From Hyphomonas sp. BRH_c22 (lineage in GTDB: Bacteria; Pseudomonadota; Alphaproteobacteria; Caulobacterales; Hyphomonadaceae), in assembly GCF_000961795.1 (NCBI RefSeq), contig NZ_LADU01000054.1, forward strand, positions 1 through 64,000: a stretch of DNA of 64,000 nt, read 5' to 3'. A program made the translations under genes and the position numbers. Numbering within the stretch: position 1 is the stretch's first letter; every line of letters starts with the position of its first letter. The notes under the pieces were generated by a model. That model saw nothing but the letters and a program-made list of their open reading frames with translations. It ran no database searches and was not told the DNA's origin. Below, piece by piece: positions 26,581 through 35,822 of this stretch.

Positions 26581-27492
26581 ATGGCTCGGTTGTTCGATGC
26601 CTATATCATGGTGGACTGGAGCGCGGCGACGAAGCCGGCGCTTGGCGCCAATTCAATCTGGATCGGCATCCTTGCCAAGGATGCCCGCCTGAAGCTGCAG
26701 TTCAAGGCGGTCAATATCGATACGCGGCTCAAGGCGCGCGAATTCCTGGAGGACATGGTCGCCAAGCTGACAAGGCGCGGCGACCGTATCCTGCTCGGCT
26801 TCGATTTTTCGCTCGGCTACCCAGCGGGGACCGCGAAGGCGCTCGGTCTCGACGTGGCGTCACAGCCTGCCTGGGCCGCCATGCACGCGCACCTTTCCAA
26901 GAAGCTGAAGGACAAGCCGGACAATTCCAACGCGCGCTATGCCATCGCCGCCGGGATGAACTATGCCATATCAAAAGGCCCGTACCCGTTCTGGGGAGCG
27001 CCTGCGCGCGACGTTGTCTCGACCCTGTCATCGACGAAGCCGGACTATGCGGGCCAGCCCCTGCCGGAGTTCCGCATCGTCGAGACGTATCTGCGGGACA
27101 AAAAGCTGGGCCAGCCAAAGTCTGTCTGGCAGCTTGCCTATACCGGGAGCGTCGGCAGCCAGTCGCTGACCGGCATTCCGCATGTCCATGCATTGCGAGC
27201 GGCCTGGCCGAATGCGCGGATCTGGCCCTTTGAAACCGGAACGGGTGAAATGACCGCCGATGACCTTGAAGGCATCGAGGTCGTCATGGCGGAAATTTAC
27301 CCTGCCCAAGTGAAGGTAAAAGCCGAAAAAGGTGAAACACTCGACGAAGCGCAGGTTCGTGAGATCGCCCGTCATTATTCGCAACTCGACGAAAAAGGCC
27401 TGCTCGGAGGCGCGTTTTCCACAGGCAAATCGCTTGACGCGGGAAAAATCGAGCAGATTCAGGCCGAAGAGGGCTGGATTCTCGGCGTATAG
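26581..27492 (+). CDS. Conserved hypothetical protein (CbiG/DUF429-like naming)
   Basis: This 303-residue cytoplasmic protein begins MARLFDAYIMVDWSAATKPALG. The opening beta strand with VDWSA, a later LLGFDFSLGYPAG and a conserved FPF-like GPYPFWGAP resemble a family often labelled 'cobalamin biosynthesis protein CbiG' or DUF429-like in alphaproteobacteria. I know of no experiment supporting that label. The paired acidic strands (VDWS, GFDFS) could suit an RNase H-like fold, but this is inference. No cobalamin genes are adjacent. It starts 57 bases after the reductase and precedes hupB. Confidence 0.7.
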   Translation: MARLFDAYIMVDWSAATKPALGANSIWIGILAKDARLKLQFKAVNIDTRLKAREFLEDMVAKLTRRGDRILLGFDFSLGYPAGTAKALGLDVASQPAWAAMHAHLSKKLKDKPDNSNARYAIAAGMNYAISKGPYPFWGAPARDVVSTLSSTKPDYAGQPLPEFRIVETYLRDKKLGQPKSVWQLAYTGSVGSQSLTGIPHVHALRAAWPNARIWPFETGTGEMTADDLEGIEVVMAEIYPAQVKVKAEKGETLDEAQVREIARHYSQLDEKGLLGGAFSTGKSLDAGKIEQIQAEEGWILGV

Positions 27493-27591
27493 CCTGTGTT
27501 TACTGGCGTTTCGGCGTGTTCACGCAAAACGAATCGTGGGCATGTCGGCGCAACGGCGGGGGATCGCCGTTTAACTTAGAGGAGAACCCCT

Positions 27592-27858
27592 ATGAACAAG
27601 GGTGAACTTACAAAGGCAGTTGCTGCCGAATCCGGCCTCTCGCAAAGCGAAGCTGGCAAGGCTGTTGACGCTGTTTTCGACACAATCGCTGCTGCAGCGA
27701 AGTCGCGTCAGCAAGTTGCAATCGCCGGCTTTGGTACGTTCGCGGCCAAGACCCGCAACGCACGTGAAGGCCGTAACCCGGCGACTGGCGACAAGATCAA
27801 GATCCCGGAAAAGACATCCCTGGCTTTCAAACCAGCCACGGCTCTGAAAGACCTCTAG
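27592..27858 (+). CDS. hup: HU family DNA-binding protein
   Basis: This 88-residue histone-like protein starts MNKGELTKAVAAESGLSQ and carries the HU beta-arm signature GFGTFAAKTRNAREGRNPATG. It is a nucleoid protein binding DNA as a dimer. It is preceded by GAGGAGAACCCCT, a good ribosome site. It is a stand-alone gene with a weak GGCCT/AGGCC hairpin after the stop. Confidence 0.96.
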   Translation: MNKGELTKAVAAESGLSQSEAGKAVDAVFDTIAAAAKSRQQVAIAGFGTFAAKTRNAREGRNPATGDKIKIPEKTSLAFKPATALKDL

Positions 27859-27894
27859 GGCTTCGGCCTTCTTATCGGAGGCCTACCCCGAAAT

Positions 27895-29307
27895 TCAGGC
27901 GGCGCGTTTGCTAGGCAAGCGCGCCGTTTTCAATTCCAGAAGCAGGGTCTGCCCCACACCGGCAACAGCCATGCCGATGAACGCGCCTTCCATCATGCCC
28001 TGCGCACCCCTGCCCGCCACAAGTCCGAGCATGTAGCAGGCCGGGATCATCACGAAGAAGAACGAGCCAATGTGGATGATGCTGGGAGACCAGACGATTT
28101 CCTGCGCTCGCAGCGCCATGGAAGACGTTGCCTGAAGCCCGTCGAAGATCGAGGCCGCTGCTGCGAGCGCCAGAAGGCCCGCAATCGCCGGGGCCAGTAC
28201 GATCCCGTTCAGCACAGCGTCAGGCCGCACCAGGATGCGTGAAATCGGGCCGTGGAAAAGGACGAGAATAATGCCCAGAATGATGCCCATCACGACCGTC
28301 GCCGCGACACCGAGGCGGCTGGCATTCCGGATCTGGTCAGCATTGCCGCGCCCGAACGCCTCGGCCACCCGAACGCTCGTGGCCGACCCGATGCCCAGAT
28401 AGAACATGAAGCAGAGGCCGACGATCTGGATGGCGTAGCCATAGATCGAGTTGGCCGCGAGGCTGATCCAGGTCGCGATAATATAGGTCATGTTGAAGCC
28501 ACCCCATTCAGCGACATTGCTGATGGCGGTGCCGATGCCGACATTGAACTGGCGCCGCGCCTCACCAAACGGACCGGCGACCGACTTGCGGAATGCGGGA
28601 GTCATCACGATGACCAGGATGAACATCGCGATCGTCAGCAGCCAGCGGGAGCCTGTCGTCGCCCAGGCGACGCCCTCCGCGCCCATCGGGGTGACGCCCC
28701 ACCAGCCGCCGACAAAGGCCAGGTCCAGCACGAGGTTGATCACCACACCCACATACATCACTACCGTGACCAGCAGCGGACGGCGCAGGGCCTCCAGATA
28801 GAAGCTGCAAACCTGCGACACCATGAAGGCCAGCAGGCCGCTGGAGAGGATGCGCGTCACCTTGGCGGTTTCTGTCGCGATGAATTCAGGCGGCAGCTTG
28901 TCTGCGGCTTCCGACACGGGCGCAATGGTCACGAAGATCCAGTGAAACAGCGGCTCTGCGCCGAAAAAGACCAATGAGGTCAATATCACGCCGAGGCCCA
29001 GTGCTGCCCACAGTCCCCGCCGGAAGATCCGGCCGGTCTCAGCCTTGTGTCCAATCCCCAGCAGTTCTGATGTCAGCACCTGCGTGCCGAGCAGCAGCCC
29101 CATGCCGAAACCGAGGGAGACACCCATCGGCAGCCAGGAGTTGAGGATGAAGGGCAATTCTCCCGGCGCATACTGGCCAAGCACGATCGCATCGGTGATG
29201 CCCATGAGCATCATCGACATGCGCGAAATCGCGATCGGCACGGACAGCCGAAGCAAATCCGAAATGTCGGAGGCCCGCGCCCAGGCGGGCCAGCCTGCGC
29301 GAGCCAT
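27895..29307 (-). CDS. MATE family efflux transporter
   Basis: This 470-residue protein has 12 predicted membrane helices in two similar halves. The N-terminal motif LRLSVPIAISRMSMMLMGITDAIVLGQ and the second-half LGIGSATSVRVAEAFGRGNADQIR (GxxxAtsVrVgnalGa) are MATE signatures. It would export cationic drugs or metabolites using sodium or protons. It follows the DAHP synthase gene by 18 bases on the same strand. Confidence 0.93.
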   Translation of the reverse strand: MARAGWPAWARASDISDLLRLSVPIAISRMSMMLMGITDAIVLGQYAPGELPFILNSWLPMGVSLGFGMGLLLGTQVLTSELLGIGHKAETGRIFRRGLWAALGLGVILTSLVFFGAEPLFHWIFVTIAPVSEAADKLPPEFIATETAKVTRILSSGLLAFMVSQVCSFYLEALRRPLLVTVVMYVGVVINLVLDLAFVGGWWGVTPMGAEGVAWATTGSRWLLTIAMFILVIVMTPAFRKSVAGPFGEARRQFNVGIGTAISNVAEWGGFNMTYIIATWISLAANSIYGYAIQIVGLCFMFYLGIGSATSVRVAEAFGRGNADQIRNASRLGVAATVVMGIILGIILVLFHGPISRILVRPDAVLNGIVLAPAIAGLLALAAAASIFDGLQATSSMALRAQEIVWSPSIIHIGSFFFVMIPACYMLGLVAGRGAQGMMEGAFIGMAVAGVGQTLLLELKTARLPSKRAA

Positions 29308-29325
29308 TGGTTGTTTCGTCCCTGA

Positions 29326-30705
29326 TTATCCGGCCTTGAGGGAGATATTCGTCTCGCCCCGGCCTACTCCCTGCAGCTTTTCGGCGATCATGAACGCGAG
29401 TTCAAGCGCCTGTTCGCCATTCAGGCGAGGATCGCAGTGAGTGTGGTATCGTGACGACAGGTCTCCCTCCGAGATTGCCTGAGCGCCACCGATACATTCG
29501 GTGACATTCTGGCCGGTCATCTCGAAATGGACGCCGCCGGGATAGCAGCCCTCGGCCGACAGGACGTCGATGAACTGGCGCACTTCGGACAGGATACGGT
29601 CAACAGGACGCGTCTTGAAACCGCTCTCGGTTTTCAGCGTGTTGCCGTGCATCGGATCACAGGACCAGACGACCGTGCGCCCGCTCTTCTTGATGGCGCG
29701 GGCCAGCGGCGGGAGCCCTTTTTCGACGCCGTCAGAACCAAAGCGCGAGATCAGCGTAATGCGGCCAGCCTCGTCCGCCGGGTTGAGCACATCAATCAGG
29801 CGCAACAGCTCGTCGGTTTCCATGCCCGGACCGCACTTGATGCCGATCGGATTCTTCACGCCCTTGCAGAAATTGACATGGGCGTGATCGACCTGGCGGG
29901 TCCGGTGACCGATCCACAGCATATGGGCCGAGGTGTCGTACCAGTCGCCCGATGTGGAATCGATGCGGGTCATCGCTTCTTCATAGCCAAGAAGCAGGGC
30001 CTCGTGGCTGGTGTAGAATTCGACCTGCGCCATTTGCGGCACGCTGTTCGATGTCACGCCGCATGCGGCCATGAAGTCCATCGATTTGGTGATCTGGTCG
30101 GCCAAGGCCTCATACCGTTCGCCCTGGGGGCTGCGGTCGACGAAGCCGAGCATCCAGCGGTGGACGTTGGACAGGTCAGCATACCCGCCCTGGCTGAAAG
30201 CCCGCAGCAGGTTCAGCGTGGCGGCCGATTGCGAATAGGCCTGCATCAGACGCTCAGGATCGGGGATGCGCGCCTCCGGCGTGAAATCCATACCGTTGAT
30301 ATTGTCGCCCCGGTAGGACGGCAGCGTGACGCCATCAATGGTTTCGATGGGCTCCGAACGTGGCTTGGCGAACTGGCCCGCAATGCGACCCACTTTCACG
30401 ACCGGCTTGGCAGCCGCAAATGTCAGCACGACCGCCATTTGCAGGATGACGCGGAACGTGTCGCGGATGTTGTCCGGGTGGAACTCCTTGAAGCTCTCGG
30501 CGCAATCTCCGCCCTGAAGCAGGAATGCCTCGCCGGCAGCGACCTCTGCCAGGCGCTTTTTCAGACGCCGCGCTTCACCTGCAAACACGAGCGGCGGATA
30601 GCCTTTCAGGCGCGCCTCTACTGCAGCAAGGGCTGCAGCGTCGGGATAGTCCGACGGGATGTGCTTGGCGGGCAGTTTCCGCCAATCTGAAGGTGTCCAG
30701 GTCAT
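29326..30705 (-). CDS. aroG: Class II 3-deoxy-7-phosphoheptulonate synthase
   Basis: This 459-residue plant-type (type II) DAHP synthase is the first step of the shikimate pathway, condensing phosphoenolpyruvate with erythrose 4-phosphate. Signatures are [38 protein letters not shown] and the metal/substrate blocks [14 protein letters not shown] and [10 protein letters not shown]. The ATG at 30705 begins [17 protein letters not shown], as in the family. The symbol is a general one for this activity. The divergent neighbour is the TIR-ParA gene. Confidence 0.95.
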   Translation of the reverse strand: MTWTPSDWRKLPAKHIPSDYPDAAALAAVEARLKGYPPLVFAGEARRLKKRLAEVAAGEAFLLQGGDCAESFKEFHPDNIRDTFRVILQMAVVLTFAAAKPVVKVGRIAGQFAKPRSEPIETIDGVTLPSYRGDNINGMDFTPEARIPDPERLMQAYSQSAATLNLLRAFSQGGYADLSNVHRWMLGFVDRSPQGERYEALADQITKSMDFMAACGVTSNSVPQMAQVEFYTSHEALLLGYEEAMTRIDSTSGDWYDTSAHMLWIGHRTRQVDHAHVNFCKGVKNPIGIKCGPGMETDELLRLIDVLNPADEAGRITLISRFGSDGVEKGLPPLARAIKKSGRTVVWSCDPMHGNTLKTESGFKTRPVDRILSEVRQFIDVLSAEGCYPGGVHFEMTGQNVTECIGGAQAISEGDLSSRYHTHCDPRLNGEQALELAFMIAEKLQGVGRGETNISLKAG

Positions 30706-30856
30706 GTTCCATTGCTCCGTTCGAATGCTGCATAAATCACATGGACGTCCCTTGCTCAAGTTTCACCACAATTTCACAGCACAAAGGTGGTGGAATCAGC
30801 GCTAAGCCCTTTAGAAACGGGATCACAGCCGCCACCTGAAGGACCGTCAAAGCCGC

Positions 30857-32155
30857 ATGTCGCATGTCTACATCAGCCATTCATCCCAGGATCTCGACGC
30901 GCTGCTCGAAATTCACGAGGCGCTGCGCATGGCCGCAATCCCCGATTGGTACGCGCCGAACGAGAGCCAGGACCGCCCGAAAGCCGACCAGGCCATCGAT
31001 GACGCGTTCGCGATGATCGTCCTGGTCTCGGCCAGCTCTGTCAGATCCAAATCCGTTCGCCAGGACGTGGAGCGCGCCAAGGCGCGCAATCTGCGGCTCA
31101 TTCCCTACCAGATCGACAAGGCGCGCCTGAACGGCTTTTTCAAGCACGAAGTCCTGCCGCACCTGAAGCTGTCATCGACGCTGCCTGACGGGACCGAGCA
31201 ACTCGTGAACCAGGTGCAGAAGGCCTACAAGCGCAAGTGCCCCGTGCTGGCCGTGATGAACCTGAAAGGCGGCGTCGGTAAGACGACGGTGACGAGCCAG
31301 GTGTTCGGCGCGTGGCAGGGGGCGCTGGGCGGGCGCGTGCTGCTCGTCGATCTCGACCCGCAATATAACCTGACGCAGACATTCTTCGACATGGAATATG
31401 CCGATGCGAGCGCTGCGGCTGACCGGTCCGTGATTTCCCTGTTCGAGCGGTCGCGCCTGCATTCACGGGATGTCGTGAGTCCGGGCGAGAGCTGGCTGAC
31501 GCTGTCGACCGAACCATTCGCAGCGGCGCCGCGCCAGGATCTTGTCCACGACCTGATGGGTGAAGGCAGCCCCGGCGGCAGGCTGGACCTCATTTCGGGT
31601 CAATTCGAGATTTCGAAGTACGCCTTCGCGAACGATTCTGAGGCGCTCTTGAAGGTGAAGGCCCAGTTCCTTCGCATGGTCGACAATTATCGCAGCGAAT
31701 ATGACCTGATCGTCTTCGACACCAACCCGAATGCGACTTTCCTGACGCGCTGCGCGCTGGAAGTGGCGGACCGGGTGCTGGCTCCCATGCACGCTGACGT
31801 CTATTCGCTGCGGGGCGTGCGGCTGCTGAACCAGGTGATCTCGGAACAGGTCGAAGAGAGCAAGCGGCCGGCGCTTTCCGTCTTGTTCAATGCAGTCGGG
31901 CGCAGCGAGCAATCGACATTCGAGGCCGATGCGCGCAATGGGGCCTTCGACATAAAAGCCGGTTTCCCGCTGTCCAAGGCGTTGCTGAAATCAGCCCTGC
32001 CCCGCTCAGGTCACCTTGTGGTGAAGGCGCCAAAGGATGGCCAGCCACCCTGGCGGCAGCTGTTGATTCACTCCGGCCGGGGCGGCGGACTGAAGTCTGT
32101 CCGCGAAAGCCTGAAGACCGTGGGCATGGAGTTGCAGGCCCTGCTCGAGAGGTAG
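30857..32155 (+). CDS. TIR-like domain fused to ParA/MinD-type ATPase
   Basis: This 432-residue protein has two domains. Residues 1-90 look like a compact TIR domain: VYISHSSQDLDALLEIHEAL, then DDAFAMIVLVSASSVRSKSV and LRLIPYQID. The position of the NADase glutamate is an aspartate (D70 in VRQDVERA). Residues 128-430 are a ParA/MinD-like P-loop ATPase with the deviant Walker A KGGVGKT (137-143, signature K137), Walker A' LLVDLDPQYNLTQ and LIVFDTNPN (D288). No ParB-like or other partner gene is adjacent; its flanks are aroG and gor. TIR domains act in NAD-consuming immunity or scaffolding, while ParA proteins bind DNA or membranes as ATP-driven dimers. The combination is unusual. Function is unknown; defence or signalling is inference. 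Confidence 0.8.
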   Translation: MSHVYISHSSQDLDALLEIHEALRMAAIPDWYAPNESQDRPKADQAIDDAFAMIVLVSASSVRSKSVRQDVERAKARNLRLIPYQIDKARLNGFFKHEVLPHLKLSSTLPDGTEQLVNQVQKAYKRKCPVLAVMNLKGGVGKTTVTSQVFGAWQGALGGRVLLVDLDPQYNLTQTFFDMEYADASAAADRSVISLFERSRLHSRDVVSPGESWLTLSTEPFAAAPRQDLVHDLMGEGSPGGRLDLISGQFEISKYAFANDSEALLKVKAQFLRMVDNYRSEYDLIVFDTNPNATFLTRCALEVADRVLAPMHADVYSLRGVRLLNQVISEQVEESKRPALSVLFNAVGRSEQSTFEADARNGAFDIKAGFPLSKALLKSALPRSGHLVVKAPKDGQPPWRQLLIHSGRGGGLKSVRESLKTVGMELQALLER

Positions 32156-32164
32156 TGAGCGGGA

Positions 32165-33559
32165 TCAGGCGGTGACTTCGGGCACCCATTTCTGGCGCAT
32201 CGTGACCAGCTCCTCGGCGACGCTTGGATGCAGGGCGCATGTCCGGTCAAAGTCGGGCTTGGTGACACCCATCTTGATCGCAATGCCGATGGCCTGGATC
32301 ATTTCGGCAGCGTCTTCGCCGACGATATGGACGCCAAGGACGCGCTCGTCGTCCGGCTTGACGACCAGCTTCATGAGGACCCGGCTGGTATCGCCATTGA
32401 GCATGTTTTTCATCGGCCGGAACCGGGTCTTGTAGATATCGACATTGCCGTACTTTTTACGCGCGTCAGCCTCCGACATTCCCACGGTTCCAACTTCCGG
32501 CTGGGTGAACACGGCCGTCGGGATGTCTGAATGATCAAAGTGCCATGGCTTGTCGTAGAACTCGGTCTCGGCGAAGGCGTGACCTTCCCGGATAGCAACA
32601 GGTGTCAGTGCGACACGGTCGGTCACGTCACCGACAGCCCAGATGCTCGGGACATTGGTCTTCGACCATTCGTCCACGATGACAGCGCCATTGGCGTCAA
32701 GCGCAATACCGGCCGCTTCGCAGCCAAGCCCGTCCGTATTCGGGCAGCGCCCAACGGCCATCATGATCACGTCGGCCTCCAGGTGGTGACCGTTCTTGAG
32801 CTGGATGCGGAGCGGAAGGTCGCCGTCAGTCTTCTCGATCTTCTCGAACACGGTTTGCGTGATGACGCGCACGCCAGCCTCCTTCAGGCCCTCATGGACC
32901 GCCATGCGGACATCTTCATCAAATCCGCGCAGTACCGTATCGCCGCGATAGACGAGGCATGTCTTCACACCCAGCCCGGCAAAGACGTGGGCGAACTCTA
33001 CCGCGATATAGCCGCCGCCCGCGATAACGAGGTGTTTGGGCAGGGTTTCGAGATGGAATATCTCGTTCGAAGTGATGGCGTGCTCGACGCCCGGCAATTC
33101 CTCGGCCGAAGGCATCCACGGGCGGCCACCGACGGCTATCAGGATCTTGCGGGCCGTGACCGTCTTGCCGCTGGCCTTGAGGCGCAGCGTGTTGGCGTCG
33201 ACAAATTCGGCGCGCTCTTCGATGATTTCGACGCCGGCATTCACGAGGTTGCGGTGATAGATGCCGGACAAGCGGTCGACTTCGGCATGCATGGCTGTCG
33301 CGAAAACCTCGTGGTCGTAGGACACTTGGCCGACGCTCCAGCCATACCCCCTGGCATGCTTGATGTGCTTTCCGTAGCCGCTGGCATAGACCATGAACTT
33401 TTTCGGCACACAGCCGCGGATGACGCAGGTGCCGCCCATCCGGTATTCTTCCGCCACCGCGACTTTGGCTCCCGAGAGCGCAGCCAGGCGCGCGGCGCGC
33501 ACACCGCCGGAACCGCCTCCGATGACGAATAGATCAAAGTCGTAGCTCGTGTCAGCCAT
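32165..33559 (-). CDS. gor: Glutathione-disulfide reductase
   Basis: This 464-residue flavoprotein disulfide reductase has an FAD-binding N-terminus (LFVIGGGSGGVRAARLAA) and the redox pair C45/C50 in GGTCVIRGCVPKK. The NAD(P) domain has IAGGGYIAVEFAHVFAGLG, and the FAD-binding Asp lies in WAVGDVTDRVALTPVAI. The C-terminal interface carries the catalytic His-Glu (LHPSVAEEL). The short VIRGCVPK loop is typical of bacterial glutathione reductases. It converges with the TIR-ParA gene nine bases away and is downstream of rpiA. Confidence 0.94.
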   Translation of the reverse strand: MADTSYDFDLFVIGGGSGGVRAARLAALSGAKVAVAEEYRMGGTCVIRGCVPKKFMVYASGYGKHIKHARGYGWSVGQVSYDHEVFATAMHAEVDRLSGIYHRNLVNAGVEIIEERAEFVDANTLRLKASGKTVTARKILIAVGGRPWMPSAEELPGVEHAITSNEIFHLETLPKHLVIAGGGYIAVEFAHVFAGLGVKTCLVYRGDTVLRGFDEDVRMAVHEGLKEAGVRVITQTVFEKIEKTDGDLPLRIQLKNGHHLEADVIMMAVGRCPNTDGLGCEAAGIALDANGAVIVDEWSKTNVPSIWAVGDVTDRVALTPVAIREGHAFAETEFYDKPWHFDHSDIPTAVFTQPEVGTVGMSEADARKKYGNVDIYKTRFRPMKNMLNGDTSRVLMKLVVKPDDERVLGVHIVGEDAAEMIQAIGIAIKMGVTKPDFDRTCALHPSVAEELVTMRQKWVPEVTA

Positions 33560-33655
33560 CGGGCAATCCTTGTGTGCGGCCCGAGTTGTTCAACGCACCT
33601 TGGGGCGCGGCTGCGGGCAATCCGTTGATTCTTCTGCAGATGTAAGAGGCGAAGC

Positions 33656-34357
33656 CTAGAATTCAAACACGGTTGCGCCGTTTTCATTGCCGATGATCAC
33701 GGTGCGCGCGATATTGATGAACAGGCCGTGCTCGACCACGCCGGGCACATTGGAGAGGCGCGCGGCGAGGGCTTCGGCGTCCGGAATCCGGCCGCAATGG
33801 CAGTCGAGAATGTGGTTGCCGCCGTCGGTGACCAAGAGGTCCATACTGCCCGCTTGCTTGCGCAATTCGACCCTTGGGCGGTCGATCCCCGCAGCGCACA
33901 GGACGTCATAAACCTTCTTGGCGGTGATGGTGTATCCGAACGGCGTAACTTCGACCGGAAGCGGGAAAGCGCCGAGGCGTTCGACCTGTTTCGAGGGGTC
34001 GGCGATCACCACCATGTGATCGCTGGCGCTGGCAATAATCTTCTCGCGCAGAAGCGCCGCTCCGCCGCCCTTGATGAGATAGCCGTTGCTGTCGACCTCG
34101 TCGGCCCCGTCCACGGTCAGGTGGATCCGGTCGACCTGTTCGAAGGGAACCAGCGGCACGCCGAGGCTGGTGGCGAGCGCCCGCGTCTGCTCACTCGTCT
34201 CGATGCAGCGAACGAGCAAGCCATCGGCGACCTCGTCTGCCAGCATCTCGACAAAGTATTTGGCCGTGGAACCGGTTCCGAGACCGATGGTCATGCCATC
34301 CTCGACATATTCCATCGCAGCCTGCGCCGCGTTTTCCTTTTCGTGCTCGTTTGCCAT
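33656..34357 (-). CDS. rpiA: Ribose-5-phosphate isomerase A
   Basis: This 233-residue pentose phosphate enzyme interconverts ribose 5-phosphate and ribulose 5-phosphate. Signature blocks are GLGTGSTAKYFVEML, LTVDGADEVD and IKGGGAALLREKI, which contain the catalytic residues. The start is five bases after the glmU stop, so the two are probably cotranscribed. About 96 bases separate it from gor. Confidence 0.95.
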   Translation of the reverse strand: MANEHEKENAAQAAMEYVEDGMTIGLGTGSTAKYFVEMLADEVADGLLVRCIETSEQTRALATSLGVPLVPFEQVDRIHLTVDGADEVDSNGYLIKGGGAALLREKIIASASDHMVVIADPSKQVERLGAFPLPVEVTPFGYTITAKKVYDVLCAAGIDRPRVELRKQAGSMDLLVTDGGNHILDCHCGRIPDAEALAARLSNVPGVVEHGLFINIARTVIIGNENGATVFEF

Positions 34358-34362
34358 CCTGG

Positions 34363-35736
34363 CTAATCCTTCTTGCTGGCGGCAGCCTTTTCGGCGCTTT
34401 TACGGGTTCTGAAGCTGATCGCCCAGCCCTGGTGTTCGACACGTTTTCCGCGTGCGACGGCGAGTGCATCAGCTTGCACATTCGTGGTGATGACACTGCC
34501 GGATCCGACAATCGCGCCCTTGCCGATTTCAACCGGCGCGACCAGTGAGGAATTCGAGCCGATGAAGGCCCCGTCCCCCACGATGGTCTGGTGTTTCATG
34601 AAGCCATCATAGTTGCAGAAAATGGTGCCGGCGCCGATATTGGCCTGCGCGCCAATCTGGCCATCGCCGAGATAGGCGAGATGGTTTGCCTTGGCGCCTT
34701 CACCCATATGCGTGTTCTTGGTCTCGACGAAATTGCCGACGCGGACACCGGCTTCGAGAACGGTGCCGGGGCGGAGCCGCGCATAGGGGCCAATCTCGCA
34801 GCCCGTCGCGACGATGGCGCCTTCAAGGTGACTGAAGGCCCGGATTCGCGCGCCGCCTTTTACGTGGACGCCCGGGCCGAAGACGACATTGGGCTCCACC
34901 AGCACATCGGCCTCCAGAATGGTGTCGTGGGAAAAGAAAACGGTTTCGGGCGCAACCAGCGTGACGCCCGATTCCAGGGCTTCAAGGCGGCGGCGCGCCT
35001 GGAAGATGGCTTCAGCCTGCGCAAGGTCTGACTTGCTGTCGCATCCGATCAGGTCCGCTTCTGCGCAACGTACGGCCTTGCAGATGGCGCCCTCGCTCCG
35101 CGCCAGCCCGACAAGGTCTGTCAGGTAATACTCGCCCTTGGCGTTCTGGTTGGTCACACGCCTGAGTAGACGGAACATGGTTTCAGCGCGGCCCGCCATG
35201 ACGCCGGAATTGCAGAGGCGGACCACAAGCTGCTGAGGTGTCGCCTCGCGCGCCTCGACGATGGCCTCAAGGTCGCCATCACCGGCGAGGATGAGACGCC
35301 CATAGAGACCGGGCTCGGCCGCCTCGAAGCCCAGCACGCCGAGCGCCGCCCCGGTTTCGAGCACAGCATAAAGGTCTTCGATGGCGCTGACAGGCACGAG
35401 AGGACTGTCGCCATAGAGGACAACAAGGTCGCCAACGAACCCTGTGAGGGCGGCTTCGGCACACTGGACGGCATGGCCCGTGCCTTGTGGCGGATCCTGA
35501 AAGGCAATCGCATCGCGGCCCAGGCTGGCGGTGACATGGTCGATGAGGACGGTTTGCGACGGATGGGCGATGACGACGATACGCGAGCAGCCGGCATTGC
35601 GGGCAAGCTCGATCGACCAGTCGATCATGGGACGGCCGCCGACGGCGTGCATGACCTTTGGCAGGCCGGACTTCATGCGCGTACCCTTGCCTGCGGCAAG
35701 GATAATGGCGGCGCGGTCTCTGGCGATATTCGTCAC
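34363..35736 (-). CDS. glmU: Bifunctional GlmU: GlcN-1-P acetyltransferase / UDP-GlcNAc pyrophosphorylase
   Basis: This 457-residue enzyme makes UDP-GlcNAc for peptidoglycan and lipid A. The N-terminal uridylyltransferase (about 1-230) has the nucleotide loop AAGKGTRMKSGLPKVMH. The C-terminal left-handed beta helix (about 250-445) has hexapeptide repeats and the acetyltransferase block NFVETKNTHMGEGAKANHLAYLGD. Both halves look intact. It is the first gene of a run with rpiA and gor. Confidence 0.96.
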   Translation of the reverse strand: MTNIARDRAAIILAAGKGTRMKSGLPKVMHAVGGRPMIDWSIELARNAGCSRIVVIAHPSQTVLIDHVTASLGRDAIAFQDPPQGTGHAVQCAEAALTGFVGDLVVLYGDSPLVPVSAIEDLYAVLETGAALGVLGFEAAEPGLYGRLILAGDGDLEAIVEAREATPQQLVVRLCNSGVMAGRAETMFRLLRRVTNQNAKGEYYLTDLVGLARSEGAICKAVRCAEADLIGCDSKSDLAQAEAIFQARRRLEALESGVTLVAPETVFFSHDTILEADVLVEPNVVFGPGVHVKGGARIRAFSHLEGAIVATGCEIGPYARLRPGTVLEAGVRVGNFVETKNTHMGEGAKANHLAYLGDGQIGAQANIGAGTIFCNYDGFMKHQTIVGDGAFIGSNSSLVAPVEIGKGAIVGSGSVITTNVQADALAVARGKRVEHQGWAISFRTRKSAEKAAASKKD

Positions 35737-35822
35737 GGGCAGGCCCTCTCGCTTTCCCCAGACCTTTCGCCTAGACCAAAGGCCGATTCAAGGCGAGTGG
35801 CGAGAGAGGAATTCATACAGGC

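Noticed and set aside
30857..32155. Plasmid-type partition locus
   Set aside because: There is no ParB gene or parS-like repeat next to it, the flanks are ordinary chromosomal genes and the protein carries an extra TIR-like domain.
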